64,000 nucleotides of DNA from Agarilytica rhodophyticola (GCF_002157225.2 NZ_CP020038.1:3006501-3070500); one strand, 5' to 3'. Numbered from the stretch's first letter, positions 1 to 10,039 are shown. Translations and numbers: made by a program. Notes: generated from the letters alone by a model not told the origin.

Positions 1-131
1 CGCTTGCTGGTATCCGTGAGAAGATGAAGTACAGCGATGTGCCTGCAGGCCTGCAAGGCTTGGGCATTACCTTCATTACTGTCGGCTTGATGTCATTAGG
101 ATTTATGGCATTCGGCGGTATCAAAATTTAA
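1..131 (+). CDS. nqrE: NqrE, C-terminal part (Na+-NQR subunit E)
   Basis: Only the last 42 codons are present, read in the frame starting at base 3 and ending with TAA at 129-131. The peptide ends [14 protein letters not shown], a hydrophobic tail typical of NqrE, one of the two homologous membrane subunits (NqrD/NqrE) of the sodium-pumping NADH:quinone oxidoreductase. It is followed after 18 bp by nqrF, the normal operon order. The identification rests on this tail plus the context. Confidence 0.85.
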   Translation, partial: LAGIREKMKYSDVPAGLQGLGITFITVGLMSLGFMAFGGIKI

Positions 132-149
132 AGCGAGGAATAGAATACG

Positions 150-1373
150 ATGAATTTAGAAATCATTATGGGCGTTGCTATGTTCACCGCCATTGTACTC
201 GCACTGGTTATTGTTATTTTGAGTGCGCGCGCAAAGCTTGTTAGCAGCGGTGATATACAAATTGAAATTAATGGTGAGAAAACCTTGACTGTGCCTGCTG
301 GCGGTAAGCTTATGCAAACCTTGGCAGCAGCAGATTTGTTCTTACCTTCGGCATGTGGTGGTGGCGGTAGCTGCCAACAGTGTACCTGTGTTGTCACTGA
401 AGGGGGTGGCTCTTTGCTACCTACAGAAGAATCTGCTTTCACCAAGCGAGAAGCGGCGGAAGGCTGGCGTTTAAGCTGTCAGGTTCCTGTTAAGCAAAGT
501 ATGAAGATCAAGGTGCCTGAGGAAGTGTTTGGGGTGAAGCAGTGGGAATGCACGGTTGAGTCCAACCCAAATGTGGCAACCTTCATCAAGGAATTAACAT
601 TGCGTTTGCCTGAAGGTGAAAATGTTGATTTCCGTGCAGGCGGCTATGTGCAGTTAGAAGCCCCACCTTACCATGTGAAGTACGAAGATTTTGACATTGA
701 AGAGCAATATCGAGGTGATTGGGATCACTTTGGCTTTTTTGATGTGGAGTCGAAAGTGGATGAGCCTGTTATTCGTGCTTATTCCATGGCCAACTACCCA
801 GAAGAAAAGGGCGTGGTTAAGTTCAATATTCGTATTGCTACACCACCACCAAAATCTCAGGGAATTCCCGCGGGTAAAATGTCTTCCTATGTGTTTAGCT
901 TGAAGCCAGGTGACAAGATTACCGTGTACGGCCCGTTCGGTGAGTTCTTCGCTAAAGATACCGATGCTGAAATGGTATTTATTGGCGGGGGTGCAGGTAT
1001 GGCGCCTATGCGTTCACATATCTTTGACCAACTTAAGCGTATCAAAACCAATAGAAAAATCTCCTTTTGGTATGGCGCTCGGTCTTTACGTGAACTCTTC
1101 TATGAAGATGAGTACGATCAATTGGCTAGAGAAAACGACAATTTTGAATGGCATATTGCCTTGTCTGATCCTCAGCCGGAAGATAATTGGGATGGCTTAA
1201 CAGGCTTTATTCACAATGTGCTACTTCAAAACTATCTCAAAGATCATCCTGCACCAGAAGATTGTGAGTTTTATATGTGTGGGCCACCTATGATGAATAC
1301 AGCAGTGGTTAAAATGCTGAAGGATCTGGGTGTAGAAGATGAGAATATTATGCTAGACGACTTCGGTGGCTAA
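150..1373 (+). CDS. nqrF: Na+-translocating NADH:quinone reductase subunit F
   Basis: 407 residues, the usual length of NqrF, the NADH-oxidising subunit of the respiratory sodium pump at the inner membrane. An N-terminal membrane helix (about residues 3-25) is followed by a plant-type [2Fe-2S] domain with the cysteine cluster [12 protein letters not shown] and a further Cys. Then come the FAD domain with [11 protein letters not shown] and the NADH domain with [12 protein letters not shown] and MCGPPMM. The C-terminus DDFGG is characteristic. ATG is preceded by GAGGAA. Electrons pass NADH-FAD-2Fe2S to the rest of the complex. It lies between nqrE and apbE. Confidence 0.98.
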   Translation: MNLEIIMGVAMFTAIVLALVIVILSARAKLVSSGDIQIEINGEKTLTVPAGGKLMQTLAAADLFLPSACGGGGSCQQCTCVVTEGGGSLLPTEESAFTKREAAEGWRLSCQVPVKQSMKIKVPEEVFGVKQWECTVESNPNVATFIKELTLRLPEGENVDFRAGGYVQLEAPPYHVKYEDFDIEEQYRGDWDHFGFFDVESKVDEPVIRAYSMANYPEEKGVVKFNIRIATPPPKSQGIPAGKMSSYVFSLKPGDKITVYGPFGEFFAKDTDAEMVFIGGGAGMAPMRSHIFDQLKRIKTNRKISFWYGARSLRELFYEDEYDQLARENDNFEWHIALSDPQPEDNWDGLTGFIHNVLLQNYLKDHPAPEDCEFYMCGPPMMNTAVVKMLKDLGVEDENIMLDDFGG

Positions 1374-1379
1374 TCGATC

Positions 1380-2447
1380 GTGTTGCGAAACTCTCTTCAG
1401 CAAAAAATAAAAGAAGGGCCAGTATATCTGGCCTTTTTTTTAGTCGCCCTTGTTTCGGCGGTGATTTCTTCCTGTTCAAGCGATACACAGCACGCCAAGC
1501 TTGAGCAGCTATTCTTCTCTGGCGATACCATGGGGACCACCTACTCCATAAAAGCCGTAGTAGCACCTGACAATACCATCGATATGGCCTCCCTAGCACA
1601 GCAGATAAAAATGCTCTTGGAAGACTATAACGAAGTGATGTCCACTTATATCAGCGATTCAGAACTATCGCGTTTTAATCGTGCGCCGGTAGGGGAATGG
1701 GTGAGCTTAAGTGATGACTTATTTGACATCTTGCATGTCAGTGAGCAGGTAAGTCAGATCTCAGATGGTGCCTTCGATATCACCCTTGGCCCTTTAATTA
1801 ATCTTTGGGGTTTCGGTCCGGCAACTCGCTCGACGCCACCCAGTGATGAGATGATTGCCAGTGTTAAAGCGGATATTGGCCATCACTATGTGGAAATCGA
1901 CGAAGCGAGTAAACGTGCGCGTAGGCAGAAAAATGTCGAGGTCAGCCTGTCTGCGGTCGCCAAAGGTTATGCTACAGATGTGGTTGCCCGCCTATTGGAA
2001 AATAATAGTATTAATAACTATATGATTGAAATTGGCGGTGAACTAAAGATACGTGGTGTCAATCAAAGGGATAAGCATTGGAAAATAGGTATTGAGAAGC
2101 CGGCATTAGGTCGCACTGGTGTTGTACAAGCAGTGACCGGCGATAATGTGGCTATTGCAACCTCAGGTGAATATCGTAATTACTATGAAGAAAATGGCGT
2201 GAGAGTGTCTCATACCCTAAATCCAGTGACGGGTAAGCCAATACGGCACAAACTTGCTTCAGTAACCGTGGTTACTGAACTGGGTGGTTATGCCGATGCC
2301 TATGCTACTGCCCTGAATGTACTGGGGCCAGCAGAAGGCTATGAGTTGGCAGAACGAGAAAAACTAGCCGCTTTTTTTATTGTTAGTGAAGGCGACAGTT
2401 TTCGCATAAAATATACAAGTGAATTTGAGAAATACATGGTGCAGTGA
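1380..2447 (+). CDS. apbE: FAD:protein FMN transferase ApbE (flavin transferase for Nqr)
   Basis: 355 residues. ApbE attaches FMN covalently to threonines of NqrB and NqrC, so its position after nqrF fits. An N-terminal hydrophobic signal (about residues 14-31) ends at a lipobox-like VISSC, suggesting a periplasmic lipoprotein. Family motifs visible are GDTMGTTYSI, SAVAKGYATD, LNPVTGKP and the metal-binding YADAYATAL. The start is an inferred GTG 6 bp after nqrF with no strong ribosome site. A terminator-like hairpin plus T-run lies inside the signal-peptide codons (1417-1441), which is odd and may attenuate apbE. Confidence 0.93.
   Translation: MLRNSLQQKIKEGPVYLAFFLVALVSAVISSCSSDTQHAKLEQLFFSGDTMGTTYSIKAVVAPDNTIDMASLAQQIKMLLEDYNEVMSTYISDSELSRFNRAPVGEWVSLSDDLFDILHVSEQVSQISDGAFDITLGPLINLWGFGPATRSTPPSDEMIASVKADIGHHYVEIDEASKRARRQKNVEVSLSAVAKGYATDVVARLLENNSINNYMIEIGGELKIRGVNQRDKHWKIGIEKPALGRTGVVQAVTGDNVAIATSGEYRNYYEENGVRVSHTLNPVTGKPIRHKLASVTVVTELGGYADAYATALNVLGPAEGYELAEREKLAAFFIVSEGDSFRIKYTSEFEKYMVQ
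1417..1441 (+). terminator. Intrinsic terminator-like hairpin inside apbE 5' end
   Basis: GGCCAG, a 5-base loop TATAT, CTGGCC and then eight T. This is a textbook intrinsic terminator shape located 44 bp past nqrF, yet it lies within codons 13-21 of apbE. It could end most nqr transcripts after nqrF and let only a fraction read on into apbE-nqrM. Confidence 0.6.
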
Positions 2448-2683
2448 TGGTGATATATTTATTGAGTTTTGTAGTGTTGATGATCATTATTATCGGTATG
2501 TCAATTGGCGTGATTTTGGCCAACAAACCTATTAAAGGATCGTGCGGCGGTATGGCGGCCTTAGGTATCGATACTGAATGTGATATCTGTGGCGGTGATC
2601 AGAGCATTTGCGAGACGGAGAATGCTAAAAATAAAGACGTTCAAAAGAGTAAGACTGATCTGGCATACGATGCATCTAAGTAA
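2447..2683 (+). CDS. nqrM: NqrM, Na+-NQR maturation factor
   Basis: About 78 residues. NqrM is a small membrane-anchored Cys-rich protein required for Na+-NQR assembly, thought to deliver the Fe for the intramembrane NqrD/NqrE centre. Here an N-terminal helix (about residues 2-25) is followed by CGGMAALGIDTECDICGGD and a further Cys, the expected cysteine pattern. The start overlaps the apbE stop (GTGATG), so it is translationally coupled; GTG at 2444 is an alternative start. It is the last gene of this operon. Confidence 0.92.
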   Translation: MVIYLLSFVVLMIIIIGMSIGVILANKPIKGSCGGMAALGIDTECDICGGDQSICETENAKNKDVQKSKTDLAYDASK

Positions 2684-2991
2684 GCCTTGTCGAGTAGATT
2701 AGCGTTTGTTGTTTATCTTGAACATCAACTCAAAGGCTCGGTGTCCTGGCAGCTGCTTCGCGCATGGCACTGGTTTTGAACTCACATAAAACTTAGGGCA
2801 AGCTTTTACTACGAGGTGTTATCTGAATCGTTTTTATACTTATTGCGACAACGATTACTACAGCAGTTACTGAAACTACAAGGTAAACCTCGCAGGCTAA
2901 GCCCTAACGACCTCTATTATCTCTTGAAGTTCTTTTACCATTCGAGCTCACTCAGCGATCAAAAAAGTTAATATGTTAATTGGAAGGAAAT
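2684..2991. other. Intergenic region nqrM-sthA
   Basis: About 308 bp with no convincing gene on either strand. It must hold the sthA promoter. A good ribosome site (GGAAGG) lies just before the sthA ATG at 2992. No strong sigma70 hexamer pair or terminator stands out. Confidence 0.6.
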
Positions 2992-4392
2992 ATGGCGGAT
3001 TATAGATACGATTTAGTGGTTATTGGCGCAGGGCCGGCAGGGGAGTCGGCGGCAATTGCCGGAGCCAAAAATAATATGCGCGTTTGCGTTGTTGAAGATC
3101 GCGGTATGTTAGGGGGTAACTGCACTCACAAAGGCACCATTCCATCAAAAGCCTTGAGAAACGCAGTCAAGCAGATTATCCATTTTGGATCTCAGCCCAT
3201 CTTTCGTTCATTGGGGAACTCCAAAACCCTGAGCTACCCCCAAGTGTTAGAAGCTGCCTCTCAAGTGATACCTCAGCAAGTGAAATTGCACACTGAATAT
3301 CTGCTTAAAAATCGTATTAATGTGCATAATGGTCGCGCTAAATTTATTGGTAACAACCAGGTAGAGGTAAAGGACCATCATGGCACACGCGATATTATCA
3401 GCGCACAACACTTTGTGATTACCACAGGCTCTCGTCCTTATCACCCCAGCGAAGTAGATTTTTCCCATCCTCGAATTTATGACAGTGACACCATACTGGA
3501 AATGAAACATACTCCCAGAACACTCATTATTTTTGGGGCTGGTGTAATTGGTTGTGAGTATGCTTCTATTTTTGCAGGAATGGGGATTAAAGTTGATCTC
3601 ATCAACGGCAGGGAACGCTTGCTATCCTTCCTTGATGACGAAATTTCAGATGCCTTGAGTTACCACTTACGTGATAACGGTGTGATGGTTCGTCACAGTG
3701 AAGAGCATGAATCTGTAGAAGCATCGGATAATGGTGTATTGGTAAAACTTAAGTCAGGTAAACGTATTAAGGCTGATGCTTTACTTTGGTGTAATGGTCG
3801 TACCGGTAATACAGATGGCCTCGGGCTAGACAGTGTTGACCTGGAGGCGAATCATCGTGGTCAATTAAAAGTCGACAAAAATTATCGTACCGAAGTCGAT
3901 AATATATATGCCGCTGGTGACGTTATTGGCTGGCCCAGTTTAGCCAGTGCTTCCTATGATCAAGGGCGTGCAGTTATCGATGCAATACTTGGTCGCGAGG
4001 CACGTTTTATTGAAGATGCGCCCACCGGTATTTATACACTGCCTGAAATTAGTTCAGTAGGAAAAACCGAAGCCGAATTGACGGCCGCAAAAATTCCTTA
4101 TGAAGTCGGACGTGCTTTTTTCAAAGACACCGCTCGTGGGCAAATCAGTGGTGAAGATGTAGGGATGTTAAAACTGCTGTTTCATATAGACACCTTGGAA
4201 ATTTTAGGAATTCACTGCTTCGGTGCAGAGGCCACAGAAATTGTTCATATTGGACAAGCGGTTATGAGTCAGCCTGAAGGGGCAAATAATGTGGAGTATT
4301 TTGTAAAGACTACATTTAACTATCCTACTATGGCAGAAGCCTATCGGGTGGCATCGTTAAATGGTCTAAATCGTTTACACCGTCATAATTAG
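2992..4392 (+). CDS. sthA: Soluble pyridine nucleotide transhydrogenase
   Basis: 466 residues, the same length as E. coli SthA. It is a cytosolic FAD enzyme that moves hydride between NADPH and NAD+. The N-terminal FAD-binding motif is [13 protein letters not shown]. The active-site region reads [16 protein letters not shown]: only one cysteine, as SthA lacks the redox disulfide of the lipoamide dehydrogenase family. The NAD(P)-binding motif is [19 protein letters not shown], followed by the second FAD motif [12 protein letters not shown] at 2992 is chosen because GGAAGG lies 5 bp upstream; a longer frame from TTG at 2980 has no such site. Confidence 0.96.
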   Translation: MADYRYDLVVIGAGPAGESAAIAGAKNNMRVCVVEDRGMLGGNCTHKGTIPSKALRNAVKQIIHFGSQPIFRSLGNSKTLSYPQVLEAASQVIPQQVKLHTEYLLKNRINVHNGRAKFIGNNQVEVKDHHGTRDIISAQHFVITTGSRPYHPSEVDFSHPRIYDSDTILEMKHTPRTLIIFGAGVIGCEYASIFAGMGIKVDLINGRERLLSFLDDEISDALSYHLRDNGVMVRHSEEHESVEASDNGVLVKLKSGKRIKADALLWCNGRTGNTDGLGLDSVDLEANHRGQLKVDKNYRTEVDNIYAAGDVIGWPSLASASYDQGRAVIDAILGREARFIEDAPTGIYTLPEISSVGKTEAELTAAKIPYEVGRAFFKDTARGQISGEDVGMLKLLFHIDTLEILGIHCFGAEATEIVHIGQAVMSQPEGANNVEYFVKTTFNYPTMAEAYRVASLNGLNRLHRHN

Positions 4393-4404
4393 TGTCAACA
4401 GGCC

Positions 4405-4435
4405 CAACCCGGTCATGAGTATTACTACCGGGTTG
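4405..4435 (+). terminator. Hairpin downstream of sthA
   Basis: A 9-bp stem CAACCCGGT / ACCGGGTTG with a 13-base loop, 12 bp after the sthA stop. The T-run is poor, so this may be a weak or Rho-assisted 3' end. Confidence 0.4.
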
Positions 4436-4526
4436 ACTTTCACAAGCTTTAGCCTTTTGGGTGTGGCGCAGCTTAAGTAACAGGGTCGATGATGTGGAAC
4501 GAAAAAGCTAATGTTTATTTCTGTTG

Positions 4527-4835
4527 TTAAATAACAACTACCGAATTATCGTCAAAACTGTGGTTGTTGGGGACATATTTATCCGCATCCCAGTCGTTTT
4601 CCCAGCGCACGCCATCGATAACAAAACGATATTGATATTCTGTACCTACTTCAAGGTCTAAGGTTCTGGCATACACCCCTGACTTTTGTTTGCGCAATAT
4701 TGTTTGTTCAATATTCCAATCATTGAAGTCCCCAGCAATAGCGATAGTCTTTGCGTTTTTTGTTATTTCTTTTGGTGCAATAAATTTAACCTTGCATATA
4801 GGCTTGGATTTTAAATATTTTTTCTCAGTACTCAT
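4527..4835 (-). CDS. Glycogen-recognition (CBM48-like) domain protein
   Basis: 102 residues. The whole protein resembles the isoamylase N-terminal / AMPK-beta glycogen-binding fold: IAGDFNDWN, then LEVGTEYQYRFVIDGVRWENDWDAD and PNNHSFDDNSVV. Such stand-alone domains occur in many proteobacteria and probably bind alpha-glucans. The catalytic domain of branching or debranching enzymes is absent. ATG at 4835 follows GAGGAAAC; an in-frame ATG at 4868 is less likely. It is the last gene of a leftward set with nudJ and rluE. Confidence 0.8.
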   Translation of the reverse strand: MSTEKKYLKSKPICKVKFIAPKEITKNAKTIAIAGDFNDWNIEQTILRKQKSGVYARTLDLEVGTEYQYRFVIDGVRWENDWDADKYVPNNHSFDDNSVVVI

Positions 4836-4879
4836 TGACGTTTCCTCTATTGTTCCCAGGTGCGACATTAATAAAAGAT

Positions 4880-5404
4880 TTAGACGAAAGCCTTGATAAT
4901 ATTCAGGTCGTAAGTTTTGCCAAGGCGAAAGTTTTCAATATCTTGCAAGACCAACGGACTTCTTAATTGATCTCTGCGCTCGACAATTTCTTCATATGTT
5001 AACCAAACGGTATCTAGAATATCTGTATCCAGGGTGACCGTGGTATCGTGATACAAAGCATCGGCGACAAATGAATGCCTGATATAAGTAATACCATTAC
5101 TTGGTGCATGATAGTGGCTGACACCAAGAAAGCTTTTTAGCTCCACATGCCAAGCTGTTTCTTCCAATGTCTCGCGTTTGGCCGCGTCAAATAGTGTCTC
5201 CTTAACTTCCATATGACCTGCCGGTTGATTGTATACCTTGTTTCCTGTTGGCGCTTCTATAACAAATAGAAATTCGTTCTCGCGCGCGGCATTCTCTCTT
5301 GCAATATTTTCTCCAGGAATGGACTCTTTAGCTACACGTTCTCTAACTACAATAGTAGCGACTGTTATATGAGGCAATAAATGGGATGGATTGTTATCAT
5401 TCAT
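4880..5404 (-). CDS. nudJ: Nudix hydrolase NudJ
   Basis: 174 residues. The Nudix box is complete: GHMEVKETLFDAAKRETLEET, in the pattern Gx5Ex7REUxEExGU. NudJ proteins hydrolyse thiamine pyrophosphates and nucleoside tri/diphosphates. The neighbouring rluE reproduces the enterobacterial rluE-nudJ order, which supports the name. The N-terminus has a low-complexity insert (about residues 18-42, repeated ARENAARENE-like) relative to the 153-residue E. coli protein. Its start overlaps the rluE stop by 4 bp. Confidence 0.88.
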   Translation of the reverse strand: MNDNNPSHLLPHITVATIVVRERVAKESIPGENIARENAARENEFLFVIEAPTGNKVYNQPAGHMEVKETLFDAAKRETLEETAWHVELKSFLGVSHYHAPSNGITYIRHSFVADALYHDTTVTLDTDILDTVWLTYEEIVERRDQLRSPLVLQDIENFRLGKTYDLNIIKAFV

Positions 5405-6015
5405 CTCTGGGCTCGACTTCTTTTGTTTCTGGAATTACTTTTAGTGCTATTAGACGATCGAGGCAAATGAGCTTGCTCCACCCGAATCTCACCGGGTTGT
5501 AAACCATTTAATGCCCATGAACCTATGCGAGCTCTTATTAGTCTTAAAGTAGGATAACCGACCGCTGCCGTCATTCTTCTCACTTGCCTATTTTTGCCCT
5601 CGTTAATTGTCAGCTCAAGCCACGAAGTTGGGATGTTTTGTCGCTCTCGTATCGGTGGATACCTATCCCATAACTTTGGTAAGGAAATAGCTTTTGCCTT
5701 AGCTGGCTTCGTCAGACCATCTTTTAGTTCTATGCCTCGGCTGAGCTTTGCTAGTGCACCCTTATCCACTGCGCCCTCTACTTGTACCCAATAAGTTTTA
5801 CTAAGTTTATGATCTGGGTGGGATATATGGTGTTGGAGAGCACCATTGTTGGTGAGCACTATTAAGCCCTCGGAATCAAAGTCAAGGCGTCCTGCGGGAT
5901 AAAAATTGTTAAATTTATGCAAAGTTTTGATATCTGCTAAAGTTGGGCGATTATCTTTATCTGTAAACTGGCACAGCATGTGATAAGGCTTATTTATCAG
6001 GACTATTGTTGCCAT
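5401..6015 (-). CDS. rluE: 23S rRNA pseudouridine synthase RluE
   Basis: 204 residues. The catalytic motif GRLDFDSEGLIVLTNNG, with the essential Asp, marks the RsuA/RluB/E/F family. NEGKNRQVRRM and RIGSWALNGLQPGE are further family motifs. There is no S4 domain, and the enzyme starts directly with INKPYHMLCQFTD, as RluE does. RluE makes one pseudouridine in 23S rRNA. The C-terminal tail is Ser/Arg/Lys-rich. Coupled to nudJ. Confidence 0.93.
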   Translation of the reverse strand: MATIVLINKPYHMLCQFTDKDNRPTLADIKTLHKFNNFYPAGRLDFDSEGLIVLTNNGALQHHISHPDHKLSKTYWVQVEGAVDKGALAKLSRGIELKDGLTKPAKAKAISLPKLWDRYPPIRERQNIPTSWLELTINEGKNRQVRRMTAAVGYPTLRLIRARIGSWALNGLQPGEIRVEQAHLPRSSNSTKSNSRNKRSRAQR

Positions 6016-6813
6016 TATAGGAATATCATAACGCCAGGGAAGGGGGTGGGTTTATGTTTGTAAGGGCGACTGGCGTGCTTCTTTATATTAACACCGCATT
6101 GTCCAATACGCATTTCTAAATGCTTGATTTTGCATATAAAAATGATGTTTTTTTACATCGGCCTTGACGTTGTTGGTCCTATGAAAAACCAGATAACAAT
6201 GATAAATTGCTCTAGTTGGCGCTTAATGATAGGTCTGCCGTTATATTGTTGGCTTAATAGTTATTTTCATGCTTGTTTGGCAAGATTGCGGTGGTTGCTG
6301 TTAGACAAATCTAGTTGTATTTGAACAGTTTGAATAACGTAAATTTTATTTCACTGTATATAATGGCACATGTGATTAAACAATATCCGTTTAATCGATT
6401 GCTTAAAAAAACGCGTTAAAAGTTAGTGATAACTTGCTAAATATCTTTGTTGATGAAAAAATTACTATTAGACTGCTTGATATTGCGTTGTATATAAATA
6501 ACACATTGCGTAAAAATAATATATTGTAGTACGAAATATGTTTGAAATAGGAAATAGAGGCTTATAAAAGCATATAAGCGGCAATGACTAATATCTAATC
6601 CTGTAGTCTAATTATAGATGATTTTTAAGAATTAAAAATTTTAGCGCAGTATTGTCTAATGGCAGATGCTACTGTTTTGTTGCTGGTATTACAGCGGCGC
6701 TAGAATCCCGATACAATATGCAACTAGGCATGCTGAGTAAATTAAGAACTATAATATGGATGTTTATTCCTCAAATTATTGCCTTATATAAAAGAACACG
6801 AAGGGGGTAAAGC
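6016..6813. other. Long AT-rich intergenic region before gacA
   Basis: About 800 bp between the divergent rluE and gacA. One short frame (6124-6324) looks spurious. A possible sigma70 pair is TTGTTG at 6677-6682 and TAGAAT at 6701-6706 (18-bp spacer), which would give a leader of about 100 nt for gacA. I saw no repeated GGA motifs of CsrB type and no tRNA. A small RNA cannot be excluded. Confidence 0.4.
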
Positions 6814-7467
6814 TTGGCCAGAATACTCGTCGCAGACGATCACGATTTAGTACGTATGGGGATAGTACGTATGCTGTCAGATGTGGACGGATTCGAAGTT
6901 GTTGGTGAAGCGAAAACTGGTGAAGAGGCTGTTAGGTTCGCTCGCGAGTTATCACCTGATGTTATTTTAATGGATGTTAAAATGCCAGGCATTGGTGGCT
7001 TAGAGGCCACACGGAAAATTCAAACAGCCTGTGAAGAGGCGAGAGTTATCGCCGTAACAGCCCTTTCTGATGAGCTATTCACTGAGCGCTTAATGAAAGC
7101 GGGTGCCTGTGGTTACGTCACCAAAGGTGCTGGCTTCGATGAAATCATAAGTGCCATTAATACCGTGCTGCAGGGTTCGCTATACATGAGTACGGATATT
7201 GCTCAGCAATTGGCATTGCGCAACTTTTCTGGCGGTAAGAGTGAGGCTTCTCCTTTTGAGCAGCTTTCAGAGAGAGAACTGCAAACGGCCATTATGATTG
7301 CCAACGGTACTAAAGTGAATCAGATTGCTGAGTCTTTTTGTGTCAGCCCAAAGACTGTTAATAGTTATCGTTACAGGATTTTTGAAAAACTAAGTATCCA
7401 CAGTGATGTTGAGTTGGCGCTGTTGGCGGTGAAGTATAAGATGCTCGATGTAGAAAACCTGTCATAA
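6814..7467 (+). CDS. gacA: GacA/UvrY family response regulator
   Basis: 217 residues. The receiver domain has the acidic pair ADDHD near the N-terminus, the phospho-acceptor Asp in VILMDVKMPG (about residue 54) and the conserved Lys in VTKGAG. A LuxR-type helix-turn-helix follows: LSERELQTAIMIANGTKV...VSPKTVNSYRYRIFEKL. GacA pairs with the hybrid kinase GacS/BarA and drives the Csr/Rsm small RNAs. The adjacent uvrC is the classic uvrY-uvrC arrangement. Start is TTG at 6814 with GGGGG 8 bp upstream. The stop abuts the uvrC ATG with no gap. Confidence 0.95.
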   Translation: MARILVADDHDLVRMGIVRMLSDVDGFEVVGEAKTGEEAVRFARELSPDVILMDVKMPGIGGLEATRKIQTACEEARVIAVTALSDELFTERLMKAGACGYVTKGAGFDEIISAINTVLQGSLYMSTDIAQQLALRNFSGGKSEASPFEQLSERELQTAIMIANGTKVNQIAESFCVSPKTVNSYRYRIFEKLSIHSDVELALLAVKYKMLDVENLS

Positions 7468-9306
7468 ATGGCGAATAGCACAGTTCCCACTGATTTTGAT
7501 CACAAAACCTTTCTAGAAAATCTCACTAAGCAACCCGGCGTTTATCAGATGTACGATAGCGACGGGAAGATTTTATACGTAGGTAAAGCCAAGAATCTTA
7601 AAAATAGGGTATCCACTTATTTTCAGAGTTCTGGTTTACCTATTAAAACTCAAGTGCTTGTTAAGCGTATTGCCTCCATCGAGATTACCGTTGCTCCTAG
7701 TGAGGCAGAGGCTTTGGTGCTTGAACACAATCTTATTAAAGCTCAGAAGCCCCCATTTAACGTGCTTTTGCGCGATGATAAATCCTTTCCTTATATATTT
7801 CTCTCTCAGGGAGAACGTCATCCTCGGATTGCCTTCCACCGTGGCACCAAAAAAAAGAAGGGACGGTATTTCGGCCCTTTCCCCAACTCGGGCGCGGTGC
7901 GTGAGAGCCTAAGTTTTCTGCAGAAAACTTTCGGGGTTAGGCAGTGTGAAGATAGTGTCTATAAAAATCGCCATAGGCCCTGCTTACTATTCCAAATAGG
8001 CCGTTGTTCCGGCCCTTGTGTGGATCGTGTCAGCGATGAAGACTATCACGCTGATATTGAGCAAACGGTCATGTTTCTGGAAGGAAAAAATGAAGTTCTC
8101 CACCAGCAATTGACCGCTAAAATGGAGGAGGCTTCCGAGAGTCTCGCATTTGAAAAAGCGGCACAAATTCGAGACCGCATTACCGCCCTGAGGCAAGTAC
8201 AGGCTCAGCAAGTGGTAGAAGCAGGGCATAGTAATCTCGATGCTATTGCCTGCGTTTCTGAGAACGGGGTGGCGTGTATACACATCCTTTATGTTCGCCA
8301 AGGCCGGATTATGGGGAGTAAAAATTACTTACCTAAAGATCGTCTTGCTCATAACGAAGCGGATGTGCTGAGTGCATTTATTGCCCATACCTACATCGGA
8401 GGCACTCAGATGGAGCTTCCTGCCGCATTAATTACCAGTCATAAACTTAACGACGAAGAAGCACTGGTAGAAGCCATCATGTTGAGCAGTAAGAAAGCAA
8501 TAAAAATTACCTCGAATGTAAGAACATATCGCGCCAAATGGTTGGCAATGGCCTTGGAGGCTGGGCGTCAGAACTTAAAAAATCACCTTAATAATAAGCA
8601 AACATTGCGACAACGTTATGAGGCGTTACAAGAAGCATTATCATTAGATGATATGCCAAATACTATTGAATGCTTTGATATTAGCCATAGTAGTGGTGAG
8701 AAAACGGTAGCCTCTTGCGTTGTGTTTGATCAAAATGGCCCATGTAAAAGTGATTATCGCCGCTTCAATATTGATGGAATTACCGGAGGGGACGATTTTG
8801 CTGCTATGGAGCAAGCCTTGTCCAGGCGCTACACCCGAGTGCAAAAAGAAGCCAAGGCCTTGCCTGAGTTGCTATTGATAGACGGAGGCAAAGGGCAGCT
8901 GGGGATTGCCAAAAAGGTAATGGGTGAACTGGGAATAGACGAAATAACTCTGGTTGGGGTTGCCAAGGGGACAACGCGTAAGCCTGGCTTTGAAACCCTC
9001 GTGTTTGAAGACGGACGTGAGCAAACTATTGAAAGTGACAATCCTGGTTTACACTTAATTCAACAGGTGCGCGATGAGGCCCACCGTTTTGCTATTACCG
9101 GACATAAACATAGACGAGATAAAAGTCGCAAGACCTCAGTGCTTGAAGGTATCCCAGGTATTGGCCCCAAGCGTCGTCGCGAACTTCTGAAACACTTCGG
9201 CGGGCTGCAGGAAGTGATGAACGCGAATGTCGATGACTTGGCGAAAGTGGCTTCAATTAGCAAAAAAATGGCTGAAGAGGTTTACAGCGCGCTTCACAGT
9301 GAGTAA
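7468..9306 (+). CDS. uvrC: Excinuclease ABC subunit C
   Basis: 612 residues, the typical UvrC length. Domains in order: GIY-YIG nuclease (GVYQMYDSDGKILYVGKAKNL), Cys cluster, UvrB-interacting UVR motif (about residues 205-240), the RNase H-like 5'-incision domain (IECFDISH, LLIDGGKGQL) and a C-terminal helix-hairpin-helix pair (LEGIPGIGPKRRRELLKHFG). It makes the dual incision in nucleotide excision repair with UvrB. ATG follows the gacA stop directly. Confidence 0.98.
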   Translation: MANSTVPTDFDHKTFLENLTKQPGVYQMYDSDGKILYVGKAKNLKNRVSTYFQSSGLPIKTQVLVKRIASIEITVAPSEAEALVLEHNLIKAQKPPFNVLLRDDKSFPYIFLSQGERHPRIAFHRGTKKKKGRYFGPFPNSGAVRESLSFLQKTFGVRQCEDSVYKNRHRPCLLFQIGRCSGPCVDRVSDEDYHADIEQTVMFLEGKNEVLHQQLTAKMEEASESLAFEKAAQIRDRITALRQVQAQQVVEAGHSNLDAIACVSENGVACIHILYVRQGRIMGSKNYLPKDRLAHNEADVLSAFIAHTYIGGTQMELPAALITSHKLNDEEALVEAIMLSSKKAIKITSNVRTYRAKWLAMALEAGRQNLKNHLNNKQTLRQRYEALQEALSLDDMPNTIECFDISHSSGEKTVASCVVFDQNGPCKSDYRRFNIDGITGGDDFAAMEQALSRRYTRVQKEAKALPELLLIDGGKGQLGIAKKVMGELGIDEITLVGVAKGTTRKPGFETLVFEDGREQTIESDNPGLHLIQQVRDEAHRFAITGHKHRRDKSRKTSVLEGIPGIGPKRRRELLKHFGGLQEVMNANVDDLAKVASISKKMAEEVYSALHSE

Positions 9307-9350
9307 CGTTCACTTCCTCAATTTGAGCACATATAGAGGAACAATATTGC

Positions 9351-9923
9351 GTGGCAAAACATCCCTTTGTTAATCCTGCGAACCAACTGACGTTTTGTCG
9401 AATAATATTTATTCCATTGCTGGTGATCGTATATTACTCACATTTTGAGTGGCGCTTTCTGGCATCTGCTGCACTATTTGGTCTAGCGGGTATCACTGAC
9501 GCACTAGACGGCTATATCGCTCGCAAATATGAAATAACTTCAGCCTTTGGCGCCTTCCTCGACCCTGTTGCAGACAAACTCATGGTCGCTGTGGCTCTGG
9601 CCTTACTTATCGAAAGCCACGGCAGTTGGGTGTTTACACTACCGGCTATTGTAATTATATGTCGAGAGATCGTTATCTCTGCGCTGCGTGAGTGGATGGC
9701 CGAATTAGGTAAACGTGCCAGTGTCGCTGTTTCCAGTATTGGCAAGATCAAAACTACCTTCCAGATAACGGCGATAGTAGTATTACTGGCATTTGCCCCC
9801 AACACCTATCAAATATTCAATACTATTGGTTTAGTCGCGCTTTACGGTGCTGCCATACTGACGATATGGTCTATGTGCCTATACATCAAAGCGGCATGGC
9901 CGACACTCGTTGGCAGTGAATAG
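9351..9923 (+). CDS. pgsA: CDP-diacylglycerol-glycerol-3-phosphate phosphatidyltransferase
   Basis: 190 residues, integral membrane. The CDP-alcohol phosphotransferase signature DG-x2-AR-x8-G-x3-D-x3-D is visible in DALDGYIARKYEITSAFG followed by AFLDPVADK. It makes phosphatidylglycerol phosphate. Start is GTG at 9351. The order gacA-uvrC-pgsA-tRNAs is widespread in gammaproteobacteria. Confidence 0.96.
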   Translation: MAKHPFVNPANQLTFCRIIFIPLLVIVYYSHFEWRFLASAALFGLAGITDALDGYIARKYEITSAFGAFLDPVADKLMVAVALALLIESHGSWVFTLPAIVIICREIVISALREWMAELGKRASVAVSSIGKIKTTFQITAIVVLLAFAPNTYQIFNTIGLVALYGAAILTIWSMCLYIKAAWPTLVGSE

Positions 9924-10039
9924 CTCGACCTGATTATGTTGTGAGTATTTTGCATGAGAATTGCTCGTCAAACCTTTAAAACATAAAATAATTACCAATA
10001 ATTTGAAAAACTGAGGCAATAAAAGCTAGGCTTTAGCAA

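Noticed and set aside
6124-6324. ORF in the gacA upstream region
   Set aside because: AT-rich, no ribosome site and no recognisable domain.
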